64,000 nucleotides of DNA from Bacteroidaceae bacterium (GTDB lineage: Bacteria > Bacteroidota > Bacteroidia > Bacteroidales > Bacteroidaceae), in NCBI GenBank assembly GCA_017444485.1, contig JAFSWM010000019.1, positions 1-64,000 of the forward strand, written 5' to 3'. Each line of letters begins with the position of its first letter. The stretch's first letter is position 1. Below are positions 33,116 to 42,688 of the stretch, piece by piece. Both the position numbers and the translations under genes were made by a program. Under the pieces are notes generated by a model that had not been told where the DNA came from, searched no databases, and was given only the letters and a program-made list of their open reading frames with translations.

Positions 33116-34600
33116 TTACTTGATGAAAACTTTTCTGCCGCCGATGATGTAGATGCCGCGTTGCGGGGCGGTGACGCGCCGGCCTTGCAGGTCGAAGACG
33201 GGTGCGGAACTGGTGTTGCCGTCAAGCGTCACCTGACTGATGGCTGTGGCGGTGGGCTCGTTGATGGTGAACGGCTCGGAGGTGAAAGCGTAGTTCTTGT
33301 AGTAGCCCGTGACGTTGGTCAGTCGGAGCACCACTTGCCTGTGCTCCTTGAGGAACACGTATTTGTTGCCGGTCACTGCATAGTCGCCGTCTCCCACACT
33401 GGCCAGATACTGTGCGAGCGTCGTGCTGTCGGTGTCGGTCACGCTGAGCACGGTGACCACGTTCTTCACTGAGCCATTGCCGTCGGTGCGTACATCGGTG
33501 AGGTCCACGATATAGTCGGTGTTGGTGCGCGAGGCATAGTCGGGGCACTGCGTCACATAGAGCGCATTGTAGGTCACGCCGTCCACCTCCACGCTTCCCT
33601 CCTTGAAGCCCATCTCTGTGGTGAGGGGGAAGGGCCGTTGCGGATAGACGTTGAGGTAGCGCACCTTTGAGGTGCTGCGCGGCAGACCGTTGAAATGCAG
33701 GCGGTTGCCACGTATGTCGCAGATGTGGAATGTGTCGCGTGCGGCGCGGGTGCCGTATGCGATTTGTGTGAGTTCGTTGTCGGTGGCCAGCAGGTCGCGT
33801 ATCACTTTTGTGTTGCTGAAGTCGAGCGACGTGATCTGGTTGCCCGTGATGTCCACTTGCTGTAAGGTGGTGTAGGGTGTGACGTCGAGCGCCGTGAGGC
33901 TGTTGCCAGCAGCGTCGATGGCGGTGAGTCTTCCTGCCGAGGGCAGCGTGAGGCGCGTCAGTGCGTTGCCGGAGCAGTCCAGGTAGTCCAGTTCGTTGCA
34001 ACTGGAGATGGCCACCGTCTTGATGCGCCCGTTGTTGCTGAGGTTGAGGTACTGCAGGTTGGCGAATGCGCCGGTGTAACTGGTGCTTGTGGTACTGCCG
34101 TTCACCGCACCGAGGTTGTTGTCCGACACGTTGAGCGTCTCGAGGTTGGGGTGGTTGGCTGCCGAGATGGTTACGGCGCTCAGGTCGTTGTGCGAGCAGT
34201 CCAGGTCGAGCAGGTTCTTTCCGATACCGCGTACCAAGAGCGATGTGAGCGCGTTGTGGCTGAGATACACGGATTTCAGCCCTGTGGCGGAACCGAGGTT
34301 TGCTGCCGTGAGGCCTTGCCCCTCGCAGATGAAGGTGTTGAGGTACTGGCTACCTTTCACCGTGACGGTCTGTCCGGCCAGTGTGCCAGTGATTTCGCGC
34401 AGTGCGCCGGGGGTGGGGGCGTAGGCCACGGCGTTGCCGTCTCCCCAGTCCACGGTGATGTCTTCCGCCGTGCGGTTCACCGTGAAGGCGAGTGTCTCGC
34501 CTACAGCCCGCGAGGTTGTCAGCGTGATGGTCTGATCCTGCGCCCACAGCGCGGCGGGGAGCAGAAGCAGCATCGCGAGAATGGTGTAAGTCTTTTTCAT
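33116..34600 (-). CDS. Secreted leucine-rich-repeat-like protein with C-terminal tail
   Basis: The 494 residues start with a signal peptide (1-20, ending LWAQ). From about 100 to 270 there are repeats of the form L.L.CSHNDLSAVTIS, L.TLNVSDNNLGAV and LDCSGNALTRL, clearly LRR-like, in the leucine-rich or BspA style. The segment before it (AEDITVDWGDGNAVAY) resembles a PKD-like strand. The C-terminus is VFDLQGRRVTAPQRGIYI then GGRKVFIK, close to the tail of the 40359-42674 protein. LRR proteins of this type often bind host or bacterial surfaces. It is followed by the M60 peptidase gene after 13 bases. Confidence 0.83.
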   Translation of the reverse strand: MKKTYTILAMLLLLPAALWAQDQTITLTTSRAVGETLAFTVNRTAEDITVDWGDGNAVAYAPTPGALREITGTLAGQTVTVKGSQYLNTFICEGQGLTAANLGSATGLKSVYLSHNALTSLLVRGIGKNLLDLDCSHNDLSAVTISAANHPNLETLNVSDNNLGAVNGSTTSTSYTGAFANLQYLNLSNNGRIKTVAISSCNELDYLDCSGNALTRLTLPSAGRLTAIDAAGNSLTALDVTPYTTLQQVDITGNQITSLDFSNTKVIRDLLATDNELTQIAYGTRAARDTFHICDIRGNRLHFNGLPRSTSKVRYLNVYPQRPFPLTTEMGFKEGSVEVDGVTYNALYVTQCPDYASRTNTDYIVDLTDVRTDGNGSVKNVVTVLSVTDTDSTTLAQYLASVGDGDYAVTGNKYVFLKEHRQVVLRLTNVTGYYKNYAFTSEPFTINEPTATAISQVTLDGNTSSAPVFDLQGRRVTAPQRGIYIIGGRKVFIK

Positions 34601-34654
34601 CGGGTCGGATGATTATGGTTAGAAGTTCTTGAATGTTTTTTCGTCGTCAATAAA

Positions 34655-34686
34655 ATCCCGCGCAAATATAGGTTTTTGCGCGGGAT
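34655..34686 (-). promoter_or_regulatory. Hairpin overlapping a -7 element, upstream of the LRR-M60 pair
   Basis: ATCCCGCGCAAA (34655-34666) pairs with TTTGCGCGGGAT (34675-34686). On the reverse strand it is followed by TTTTATT, so it may end the metalloprotease transcript. Inside it, 34663-34670 reads TATATTTG on the reverse strand, a -7 match for the LRR gene. No clear -33 is seen. Confidence 0.5.
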
Positions 34687-34761
34687 AGTTTCATTTTCTT
34701 TGTGTTAAAAGTGGCGGTTTCGCTGACGAGTGTGCCGTCTGTGTCAGCGCGGTCCTTGTTT

Positions 34762-37101
34762 TCAGTCCTTTTTCAAGGCGCGGTCTATGGCGTCGGCCAG
34801 TGCGTCGAAATGGGCATTCCCCGTGTGGCTCTCGAGCCGTTTCCTGAGGTCGCGCAGTGTGGCCAGCACGGCGGCGCGCGGGGTGGCATCGGCTGTGGCC
34901 TGCTTGAAATAGCCCGTCAGTCCGGCCACAAACGTGTTCTGCAAGCCGCGGCGGTATTCGGTCACCGGCGCCCCGCTGCTCAATTCCTTAAACAGCATGC
35001 CGGTGAGGTCTTTGAGGTATGCCTCGGCGGGGTATTCGGTGTTGAGGTAGAGCAGTTGCGCCTCGCTGACGAGTTGTTGCACTACGGGCTTGCCCACCTG
35101 CAAGGTGAGATCCACGGGGTCGGCAGTGAGGCGGTCGATGTAGGCTACTTCGATAAGCCAGCGCGGTTCGTTGAGCACCTGCTCGTCAAGGAAGTTGAGC
35201 GCACGCACCTGCATCTCGCGCGGCGTGGGCCGATAGACGGTTCCCTGTTCGGTCACGGCCTTGAAGTCTGTGTAGGTGCCGCCGATGTATCGGATGGCGT
35301 GCCCGAGGTATCGGCGCAGTTGTGAGCGCACGTTGTTGTAGTGATCTGCGAGGTTGTTGCTGTTCGTGTCGCCGAGGTCGTAACTCCATGCGGGTAGTTG
35401 AGGGAGTTGCCATTTGAGGTTCTCAATGCCGTATCCTCCGGCCTTCACTGGGTCATCGCCGAGGTCCTCGGTTTGGCAACGCGGGTCGGTGCGTCGTGAT
35501 TCGCCGTCGCCGAACCACAGCCGGCGGTTGCCTTTGTAGTATTTGTCCATCAGGTGCGTCTCTAACTCGCGGTGGTCGCTCACCTCGTCGAAGGCGTCCC
35601 ACATCGGGGTGTAGCCCCAGCGTATGGCCCAGATGTCGTAGTCGCCTATGCGCGGGAAGATACCTCGTCGTGTGATGCCATCGCCAGGTTGGGCCACATA
35701 GTTGAAGCGTGCGTAGTCCATGATGCTGGGTGTGTGGCCGTGTGCTTCCACCCAGGCCTTGTCGCGCAGGCTGTCCACGGGCACGGTGCTGCTGCTGCCG
35801 AAGTTGTGGCGCAGTCCGAGCGTGTGGCCCACTTCGTGGCTGGAGACGAAGCGGATGAGTTCGCCCATCAGTTCGTCATCGAATCGCAGGCAGCGCGCTG
35901 CTTCGTCGAGCGTGGAGGCTTGCACCTGGTACCAGTCGTGCAGGAGTTGCATCACGTTGTGGTACCAGCAGATGTGGCTTTCAAGGATCTGTCCGGTGCG
36001 TGGGTCGTGCACGTTGGGCCCGTAAGCGTTCTCGATGGGCGAGGCGAGGTAGCGGATCACGCTGTAGCGCGCGTCCTCCATACTCATGGAGGGAATGGTG
36101 TCGGGCCATTCGCGTGCTTGTATGGCGTTCTTGAACCCCGCGGCTTCGAAGGCCACTTGCCAATCTTCTACGCCCTTTATCAGGTACTGACGCCAGCGTT
36201 TCGGTGTGGCGGGGTCGATGTAGTAAACGATGGGATTCTTTGGCTCCACGAGTTCGCCGCGCATCATTGCTTCGCGGTCGGCGCTGTCTTTTGGTTCGAG
36301 CAGCCAGCGCGTGATGAAGCGGCGCGGCTCCACGTGCTGTTGGTAGTCTGAGAATTCGGTGTACTGATCTGTGAAGTACCCCACGCGTGGGTCGAAGAGT
36401 CTGCGCGGCGCTTGTTTCTCGGGTAGCAACACGAAACTTATGTTCAGCCCCAGGCTTACCTTCCCTGTGCGCGCTGCTGCCGGTGTGCGCCCTTGCGGTG
36501 CGGCCCAGGTGGTGAGTAGGCGCACCTCGGTGTTGAGCGGGAAGGTGTTGATGGCTTCTATCTCCGAGAGGTTGGGCATCATGCTTGCCACGCCGAGGTT
36601 TTGTTTCTCGCTTTTCGAGATGGTCAGCGTGCCGTTGTCGCTGAGGAAGAAGGATGCCACGTTGATGCGTGTGGTGCCTTTGCTTGGCTTGGGTTCAGCC
36701 TTGAACACGCCCACCACGGGGTCGTTGCTGTTGGTTTGCACGGCTCGTCCTATGGCTTCATGCTCGTTGGCCATGGTGACGAGCAGGCGCGCCCTGAGCC
36801 GCAGGTCGCCGCCGCTGGTCTTTTCCCAGTACATCGTTTGCTGATTCACCATCTCGCCCCCGTATTTGCCATATCCGGCGGGCGTGGAGGTGTAGCGCAC
36901 GGTGACAAGTAGTTCTTTGCCGAGAAGCGTGTCGGGGATTTCGAAGTACCAGTCTTTGTCCTTGTTGCCTACGCCGAACAATCCCTTGGTTATCTTCACG
37001 TTGGCAGGGGCTGTGCGGCCCCCCTGTGCTCCTTGTGGCTGTGCGTAACTGCCCAGGGCGAGTGCCGAGATGCAGAGTGCGATGATTGCTGTCAGTCTCA
37101 T
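34762..37101 (-). CDS. Zinc-dependent metalloprotease (metzincin-like, DUF5117/DUF4953 type)
   Basis: This large secreted protease of 779 residues belongs to the Bacteroidetes group with DUF5117/DUF5118-type N-terminal domains and a DUF4953-type catalytic domain. The metzincin zinc motif HEVGHTLGLRH is complete at 422-432 (His422, Glu423, His426, His432). The signal peptide is at 1-20 (LALGSYAQ). The longer frame adds 71 residues with no signal; MRLTAII is the sensible start. The motif is followed by FGSSS and, further on, IMDYARFNY, a plausible Met-turn region. The gene begins 49 bases after the phosphatase gene. I see no promoter in that gap, so it may be part of the long upstream run. Confidence 0.87.
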   Translation of the reverse strand: MRLTAIIALCISALALGSYAQPQGAQGGRTAPANVKITKGLFGVGNKDKDWYFEIPDTLLGKELLVTVRYTSTPAGYGKYGGEMVNQQTMYWEKTSGGDLRLRARLLVTMANEHEAIGRAVQTNSNDPVVGVFKAEPKPSKGTTRINVASFFLSDNGTLTISKSEKQNLGVASMMPNLSEIEAINTFPLNTEVRLLTTWAAPQGRTPAAARTGKVSLGLNISFVLLPEKQAPRRLFDPRVGYFTDQYTEFSDYQQHVEPRRFITRWLLEPKDSADREAMMRGELVEPKNPIVYYIDPATPKRWRQYLIKGVEDWQVAFEAAGFKNAIQAREWPDTIPSMSMEDARYSVIRYLASPIENAYGPNVHDPRTGQILESHICWYHNVMQLLHDWYQVQASTLDEAARCLRFDDELMGELIRFVSSHEVGHTLGLRHNFGSSSTVPVDSLRDKAWVEAHGHTPSIMDYARFNYVAQPGDGITRRGIFPRIGDYDIWAIRWGYTPMWDAFDEVSDHRELETHLMDKYYKGNRRLWFGDGESRRTDPRCQTEDLGDDPVKAGGYGIENLKWQLPQLPAWSYDLGDTNSNNLADHYNNVRSQLRRYLGHAIRYIGGTYTDFKAVTEQGTVYRPTPREMQVRALNFLDEQVLNEPRWLIEVAYIDRLTADPVDLTLQVGKPVVQQLVSEAQLLYLNTEYPAEAYLKDLTGMLFKELSSGAPVTEYRRGLQNTFVAGLTGYFKQATADATPRAAVLATLRDLRKRLESHTGNAHFDALADAIDRALKKD

Positions 37102-37150
37102 TTCAGTCCTGTTTTCTATGTGCGTATATATATAATATGGTATGTTGTCC

Positions 37151-38980
37151 TTATTCTTCGAAGAGCCATTTTTGCTCTCTGCGCCGTGCCTGCGCCGCCC
37201 AATCACTAGGAACGAAGCGCCAATTGACATGGGGCGTGGGATGAAAGGCAGGAAGCATCGTCTGGCCGTTCTCGTGGAGCGTGTCAGCGGCGGTCTCGCC
37301 TGTGGCAATGGCATACATCAGGTAGTGGCGTAGGTCGTGCGTCGTGCTGCCGATGATACGGCTCTGCAGACTGTCTTTCGGGATGCCTGCTCCATCGGTG
37401 AGCAGTTCGCCGCCTCCGCTGGCGCGGTAGGAATTGACGGTCACCACATACAGACTGTCGTCGCAGAAGCGTCGGCCATCGCTGAGGCTGTCGATGTGTA
37501 CGCGCGTGCCGCGCCGCCCCCTCAGATCCACGGTATAGCAAAGCCCCGCCGCGCTGTCAAAGTTGTAGGACGACGTTTCGAGGCGTTGCCAGCCCTCAGC
37601 ATATTGCAGCGGGTTAGGACGAAAACGGAGCATCGTGTCGGTAGGGCTTGTCATGGGGCGCACCCAGCCGTCGTAACTCTTCTCCAAATAGCCGCGCACC
37701 TCGTGTCCGCTGAGCACCATGGTGCAAAGTCGGTTTTCGTAAGGGTAGAGGCCGAAAAGGTCGCGCACGCGGAGTGTATCGGCATGGAAGGTGGCGTTGA
37801 ACGTGAGCGGGGCAGCGAAACTGATGTCTGCGCCAGAGAGTCGGAGTTGCAGGTTGTGGGTAAGGTCCACCATCGCGCTGCTGCCAAAGAATGCGTCCTG
37901 GCTGGAGAACGTCGTGTCGAGGAGTGCGAGTGGCTTCTGGGTGAAACGCAGCAGCGCGTCGTGCTGATCGGCAAACATACGTTGGAATTGCGCGTCAGGC
38001 ATCAGGCTCCTGATGTCCGCCAATTCGCCTTTCGTATGCGTAACGCGGTAGCGTTTCCCCTTGCGTTCGATGGTGAGGTCGGCCACAGCCACCGCAGCGC
38101 CCCGAGCCCCAGGATTGAGCACAAGCACTTCGCGCCCGTTGTCGCAGCGCACGCGCTCGTTGAACTGACGGTGGTCGTGCCCGCAGATGATGAGGTCGAA
38201 GCCAGGTACATGGCGCGCCACCTGCAATGTAGCATTTTCGGCGGACACACCGTCTTCGTCGGCACGCCCCACACCACTGTGGAACACACCGATGATCACG
38301 TCGGCGAGCCGCTTTTCCTCAATCTCCTGCACATAGCGTCGGGCAGCGTTCAGCATGTCTCCGAAGGCCAGACCGCTCCATAGGCTTTCGGGCAGCCATT
38401 TCGGGACGGCGGGTGTGAGCAGTCCGATGACTGCGATGCGCACCTTGCCGCGCTGAATGATGGTGTAGGGTTGCCAGTAGGGGTTGCCCAGCCGTGTGTC
38501 GGTCACGTTGGCACAGACGATGGGGTGGCGGCATTGGCGTGTCCAGCGGTCATAGACGGCGTGTCCAGCCTCGATGTCGTGGTTGCCTGGCACGCCCGCG
38601 TCGTAGCGCATGGCGTTCAGCACGCTGGCACACAGGTGTTCGGTGTCCGTATCGATGTAGTTGTAATAATAGGCAGCGGGTTGGCCTTGAAGGATGTCGC
38701 CCGCATCAAGCAGCAGAATGTTGTCGCTCCCGCGCTGTGCGCGCTGTTGTGCTACGTAGGTGGTCGCGCGTGCTAGCCCGCCGCTTCCGTCTCGTCCTGC
38801 AAGGTAGTCGTAGGCCAGGTAGTTCCCGTGTATGTCAGTGGTAGCGATGACGCGGAGCACCACGGGCTGGGCATGGAGTATCATGGAGCATCCGCTCGTT
38901 GCAAGGGCAAAGACGGCGCAAACGTGTAGGACGATGCAATGTGCTTGGGCGAAGATGCTCTTTCTGAAAAAGGGATTCAT
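37151..38980 (-). CDS. 5'-nucleotidase/UshA-type metallophosphatase, periplasmic
   Basis: The protein belongs to the calcineurin-type phosphatase and 5'-nucleotidase superfamily, which releases phosphate from nucleotides or other esters in the periplasm. The 609 residues have an N-terminal hydrophobic segment. The metal-binding motifs come in the usual order: ATTDIHGN, LDAGDILQG, PGNHD, VFHSGVG and CGHDH. A C-terminal 5'-nucleotidase domain follows (about 345-560, with TVNSYRASGGGELL). A segment with SGCS early in the protein might be a lipobox, but the position suits a signal peptide better. The ATG (38980) overlaps the folA stop by one base (TGATG), a sign of coupling. The substrate is not certain; the operon context points to nucleotides. 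Confidence 0.87.
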   Translation of the reverse strand: MNPFFRKSIFAQAHCIVLHVCAVFALATSGCSMILHAQPVVLRVIATTDIHGNYLAYDYLAGRDGSGGLARATTYVAQQRAQRGSDNILLLDAGDILQGQPAAYYYNYIDTDTEHLCASVLNAMRYDAGVPGNHDIEAGHAVYDRWTRQCRHPIVCANVTDTRLGNPYWQPYTIIQRGKVRIAVIGLLTPAVPKWLPESLWSGLAFGDMLNAARRYVQEIEEKRLADVIIGVFHSGVGRADEDGVSAENATLQVARHVPGFDLIICGHDHRQFNERVRCDNGREVLVLNPGARGAAVAVADLTIERKGKRYRVTHTKGELADIRSLMPDAQFQRMFADQHDALLRFTQKPLALLDTTFSSQDAFFGSSAMVDLTHNLQLRLSGADISFAAPLTFNATFHADTLRVRDLFGLYPYENRLCTMVLSGHEVRGYLEKSYDGWVRPMTSPTDTMLRFRPNPLQYAEGWQRLETSSYNFDSAAGLCYTVDLRGRRGTRVHIDSLSDGRRFCDDSLYVVTVNSYRASGGGELLTDGAGIPKDSLQSRIIGSTTHDLRHYLMYAIATGETAADTLHENGQTMLPAFHPTPHVNWRFVPSDWAAQARRREQKWLFEE

Positions 38981-39462
38981 CAGCGGCTGTAGTCGGCGAA
39001 GTCGAAGGGGTGGGCGTGACGCTCGTCGGCGTCGTGGTGCTCTTTGTTCACGAGATCCCACTCGTCGGTGTCATAGTCTGGAAAGTAGGTGTCGGCCTCG
39101 GGTGCTTCGGCATTCACCAGGGTGAGCGCCAAGCGGTCGGCGAAGGGGAGGCATTCGCGATACACCTGTGCGCCGCCTATGACGAACACCTGCTCGTCGG
39201 GCTCGCATGCGGCGAGCGCCTCTTGAAGCGACGGGAATACCTCGCAGCCCGGAAGTGATTTCAAGGTGCTTGACAGCACAATGTTTCGGCGATCGGGCAG
39301 TGCGCCCTTGGGCAAGGAGTCAAAGGTGTTGCGCCCCATGAGTACGGTGTGGCCTGTGGTGAGCCGCTTGAAACGTTTCAGGTCGTCCGGCAGACGGAAG
39401 AGCAGGCGGTTCTTGTAGCCTATGGCGCGGCGGCGGTCAAGGGCCGCGATGATGGTGAGCAT
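38980..39462 (-). CDS. folA: Dihydrofolate reductase
   Basis: Dihydrofolate reductase uses NADPH to regenerate tetrahydrofolate, needed by ThyA, whose gene lies just upstream. The 160 residues have the family length. The opening LTIIAALDRRRAIGYKNRLLFRLPDDLKRFK region includes the substrate-binding Asp in LPDDL. MGRNTFDSL and FVIGGAQVYREC are the NADPH-binding motifs. It begins 33 bases after thyA and overlaps the phosphatase start by one base, so all three should be cotranscribed. The strong link to thyA supports its identity. Inhibitor-binding residues look ordinary; I see no sign of a resistant variant. Confidence 0.95.
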   Translation of the reverse strand: MLTIIAALDRRRAIGYKNRLLFRLPDDLKRFKRLTTGHTVLMGRNTFDSLPKGALPDRRNIVLSSTLKSLPGCEVFPSLQEALAACEPDEQVFVIGGAQVYRECLPFADRLALTLVNAEAPEADTYFPDYDTDEWDLVNKEHHDADERHAHPFDFADYSR

Positions 39463-39495
39463 GTGGAGTTTCTATTTGTCGTTAGCGAATCGTGT

Positions 39496-40290
39496 CTATA
39501 CGGACACCTTCGCCGCGATGTGCGGGTGCGGGTCGTAGCCTTCAAGGGTGAAGTCTTCGTAGCGGAAACTGAAGATGTCTTTCACGTCAGGGTTTAGGCG
39601 CATGTGGGGCAGCGGCCTCGGCTGGCGCGTCAGTTGCAGGCGCGCCTGCTCCAGGTGGTCGAGATAGAGGTGTGTGTCGCCGGTGGTGTGCACAAACTCG
39701 CCCGCCTCCAGCCCCGTCACCTGTGCCATCATTTGCAGCAGCAGGGCGTAACTGGCTATGTTGAACGGCACACCGAGGAAGGTGTCCGCCGAGCGTTGGT
39801 ACAGTTGCAGCGACAGCCGCCCCTCGGCCACATAGAACTGGAAGAGCAGGTGGCAGGGCGGCAGGTTCATCTGCGGCAGGTCGGCCACGTTCCAGGCCGA
39901 GACGATGATGCGGCGCGAATCGGGCTGTTTCTTGATCAGCCGCACACATTCGGCGATTTGGTCGATGGCGCCGCCGTGGTAGTCGGGCCAGGAGCGCCAC
40001 TGGTAGCCATAGATGTGGCCCACGTTCCCGTCTTCGTCGGCCCATTCGTTCCAGATGCGCACGCCATTGTCCTGCAAGTAGCGCACGTTGGTGTCGCCCT
40101 TGAGAAACCAGAGCAACTCGTGGATGATGGAACGCAGGTGGAGTTTCTTGGTGGTGAGCAGGGGAAATCCGTCCCGCAGGTCGAAGCGCATCTGGTGGCC
40201 GAACACGCTGCGTGTGCCCGTGCCGGTGCGGTCGGTCTTCACTACGCCCTCATCGAGAATGCGGCGTAAGAGGGAGAGGTACTGCTTCAT
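39496..40290 (-). CDS. thyA: Thymidylate synthase
   Basis: ThyA methylates dUMP to dTMP using methylenetetrahydrofolate, leaving dihydrofolate for FolA. The 264-residue length equals that of E. coli ThyA. The catalytic cysteine is Cys146 in [11 protein letters not shown]. The folate and dUMP sites include [11 protein letters not shown] at 21-31, [14 protein letters not shown] and the [10 protein letters not shown] segment. A much longer frame starts at 40608 but runs antisense through the upstream gene and is not homologous; MKQYLSLL is the right start. The gene is followed by folA after 33 bases. It lies downstream of tdk and one secreted-protein gene. Confidence 0.96.
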   Translation of the reverse strand: MKQYLSLLRRILDEGVVKTDRTGTGTRSVFGHQMRFDLRDGFPLLTTKKLHLRSIIHELLWFLKGDTNVRYLQDNGVRIWNEWADEDGNVGHIYGYQWRSWPDYHGGAIDQIAECVRLIKKQPDSRRIIVSAWNVADLPQMNLPPCHLLFQFYVAEGRLSLQLYQRSADTFLGVPFNIASYALLLQMMAQVTGLEAGEFVHTTGDTHLYLDHLEQARLQLTRQPRPLPHMRLNPDVKDIFSFRYEDFTLEGYDPHPHIAAKVSV

Positions 40291-40358
40291 GGGTTTCTTT
40301 CTGATCTGTGGCTTGGCGCGTTGTTGTCGCTGTGACGTTTCTCGCCACGCTGTCTCCG

Positions 40359-42674
40359 TTATTTGCGGATCACTTTCTTGCCGCCTATGATATATACGCC
40401 TCGTCCGGGCTTTGCCACGCGGCGGCCTTGCAGGTCGTAGGCAGCATTTGCGTTGCCCGAGGTGGAGATGTTGAGGCTCGCTATGCCAGTGATGGCGCCG
40501 AGCGGCAGGCCACGCGTGGAGGACAGTATCGTGTTGTCGATGAAAGCGGTGTGGGGGAGGATGGCTTCGAGGGCATTGGAGACGAAGAACCCGGGTCGCA
40601 GCAGCCAACTCAGCACGAGGTAGTCCTGGCGGCTCTCTGCGTCCACGGCGATGGTGTCGGCGGTGCCGATGAGCAGGTTGTCGTCAGCACGCGGCGCGTC
40701 AGCGCTGGCCAGTTCGAGGGCTACGTTCTCCGTTCCGGCGAGTAGCACGGGCTCGCCAGCGGGGATGAGCCCGTTCGCCACTTCGTGGAGGTCGGCACTC
40801 TTGCCGTCAGCAGAGAGCGTCATGGTGTAGGCGGCGAGGTCGGCACCAGCGGGGATCTGCGTGGCGAAGGGATAGTACGACGTGCTGTAGTCAGTGCCCG
40901 CTATGCGCAGTGCTTCGCGCTCGGGCAAGGTGTGGCTCACGCGGAACACACTGCCGCGGCTCACTCCGCCCGTCCAAAAAGCGATGAAGAAATGCGTGCC
41001 GTCCTGCCTCTCGTTGAGGCAGTAGGAAGTGCCGTGCTGTTGGAGGAAGAAGCCGTCGGCAATGCCTTGCTCGGTGGCAGGGAGTACGTCCCAGCGAGTT
41101 TGTAGTTCCTCGGCCTCGCTCTCCCCGACGAGCCGCAGCGTGACGCTTTTGCCTGTGTCTGATCCAGGTTGTGCAGTGGTGGCTGCGAGCAGGCGCCCGT
41201 TGATGGCGCGTATGCAGAAACCATCCCATACGTTGCCCTCAAAGGTCCAAAGTCCAGCGTCGTTCTGTAGGTTGCGGGCGTGGGCCAGGCCGCTCTCACA
41301 GCCATTGTATCCGCATTCACCAAGTACGAAGCGGTTGCCGTCGTAGGTGTTGGTATCAAGGAAGGCCAGCGGGTTCCAGGTGTCCGCATTGCCGTTGGCA
41401 TCAAGGCTGTCGCCTATGCAGACGAAGTAGCGCGGTGCGCCATCGGGTGTCGTGATTTGGAACGGGCCGTCCCAGGCGTAGTCCACGCGTACGTTCATGT
41501 CCTCACCGCCCATCAGGGTAGCGGCATCCCACGTGAGGCGGGCGTATGGCAGTTGTGTGAAAGCGTCGGGCAGTTGCAGGGCGTCGCCTTCAAAGTATGG
41601 GGCTTCGGCCTCCATCACCACGCTGTTGCCATCGAAGAGCCTGAAGGTGGCGGTGTGCGGCCTTTCGTAGTACACCAGGAACTCCGTGATGTGTGCGGCC
41701 TTATGGGCTTCTGCACTGATGGTGAAAGAGGTGGTCTGGGTGCGCAGGTCGGCGGCGGAGGCATAGGCGGCTTCCTCACCCGTAGCGGTGATGGCGGGCC
41801 CGCCCTCAGCAGGTGTGAGTGTCATCGGCACGCTGGCGTCGCCGTTGCTGAAGGTGATGTCGTAGCCCGTGATGTGATAGCCGTCGCTGATGCTCAGGGT
41901 GTAGTTCTGCGATAGGCTGTTGCCGCTGTACCAGTCGAAGGCGGGCACGTTGATGTTGTTGGTGGGGCCGTCGGCAGTGATGGTGAGACGTGGCGAACTG
42001 CCTTCGGAGATGTATTTATATACGCTGTTCGACGTTTCGACGCTCTCGCTGTAGCGGTTCTGGCGGTAGAAGGTGCCTGAACCCACACGCACATCGAACA
42101 CCTCTTCCACGTCGCAGGCGTAGAACTCCACGACCAGGGCTGTCCCCGTGCCAGGCGTGCCGAGTTCGTTCCAGTAGCTCAGGCAGCGGTCGTCGCTCCT
42201 GTAGTTGGTGTGGAGGTAGAGGATGTCGCCGTGGTAGTCGTAGTTGGTCTGCCAGAGCGTGCCGTCGTTGTTGGTCTGCAGCAAGGCAGCCTCGGCAGGG
42301 TTCTGCGTGCAATTTAGGTTCCTGGAGTTGTCTGCCGGCAGCACGTTTCCCGTGGCGAGGTTGGTCAGCGTGAAAGTGCCCTCGTCGCCGGTGTGCTTGA
42401 GTTCCCACAGGTAGCGCACGCTGGCGGCAGGGTTTTCAAGGAAATCGGACTGACTCACGTTGGAGACACGGAAATTCTCGCCAGAGGTGGTGCCGGCGTT
42501 GTAGATATAGCCCGTCTCGCCGGCTGTGGTGGCGCGGATGACGTAGAAACCATCGGCAAGCGCGGCGGGGTCGGAGGGGATGTCGTCGATGATGAACCGA
42601 TATTGTGCAGTGGCGGGCGTGGCAGTCAGGGCGACCAGCAATACAGCCAGGCCGTGGCTCAGAAAATTCTTCAT
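40359..42674 (-). CDS. Secreted protein of unknown function with C-terminal YDLQGRR tail
   Basis: The 771 residues start with a signal peptide (1-23, ending ATAQ). Several beta-rich modules follow with repeated [32 protein letters not shown] type segments, which resemble ricin-like or beta-trefoil repeats in Prevotella secreted proteins. No catalytic residues can be named. The C-terminal [18 protein letters not shown] and GGKKVIRK tail matches the LRR protein at 33116-34600 very closely, suggesting the same secretion or anchoring route. It lies 14 bases after tdk and 68 bases before thyA, an odd place for a surface protein. I see no separate promoter in either gap. Confidence 0.7.
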   Translation of the reverse strand: MKNFLSHGLAVLLVALTATPATAQYRFIIDDIPSDPAALADGFYVIRATTAGETGYIYNAGTTSGENFRVSNVSQSDFLENPAASVRYLWELKHTGDEGTFTLTNLATGNVLPADNSRNLNCTQNPAEAALLQTNNDGTLWQTNYDYHGDILYLHTNYRSDDRCLSYWNELGTPGTGTALVVEFYACDVEEVFDVRVGSGTFYRQNRYSESVETSNSVYKYISEGSSPRLTITADGPTNNINVPAFDWYSGNSLSQNYTLSISDGYHITGYDITFSNGDASVPMTLTPAEGGPAITATGEEAAYASAADLRTQTTSFTISAEAHKAAHITEFLVYYERPHTATFRLFDGNSVVMEAEAPYFEGDALQLPDAFTQLPYARLTWDAATLMGGEDMNVRVDYAWDGPFQITTPDGAPRYFVCIGDSLDANGNADTWNPLAFLDTNTYDGNRFVLGECGYNGCESGLAHARNLQNDAGLWTFEGNVWDGFCIRAINGRLLAATTAQPGSDTGKSVTLRLVGESEAEELQTRWDVLPATEQGIADGFFLQQHGTSYCLNERQDGTHFFIAFWTGGVSRGSVFRVSHTLPEREALRIAGTDYSTSYYPFATQIPAGADLAAYTMTLSADGKSADLHEVANGLIPAGEPVLLAGTENVALELASADAPRADDNLLIGTADTIAVDAESRQDYLVLSWLLRPGFFVSNALEAILPHTAFIDNTILSSTRGLPLGAITGIASLNISTSGNANAAYDLQGRRVAKPGRGVYIIGGKKVIRK

Positions 42675-42688
42675 AGGGGCGTGCGCGG

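Noticed and set aside
40359..42674. Enzyme function for the 771-residue secreted protein
   Set aside because: Only weak resemblance to beta-trefoil-type repeats could be seen, and no catalytic residues.
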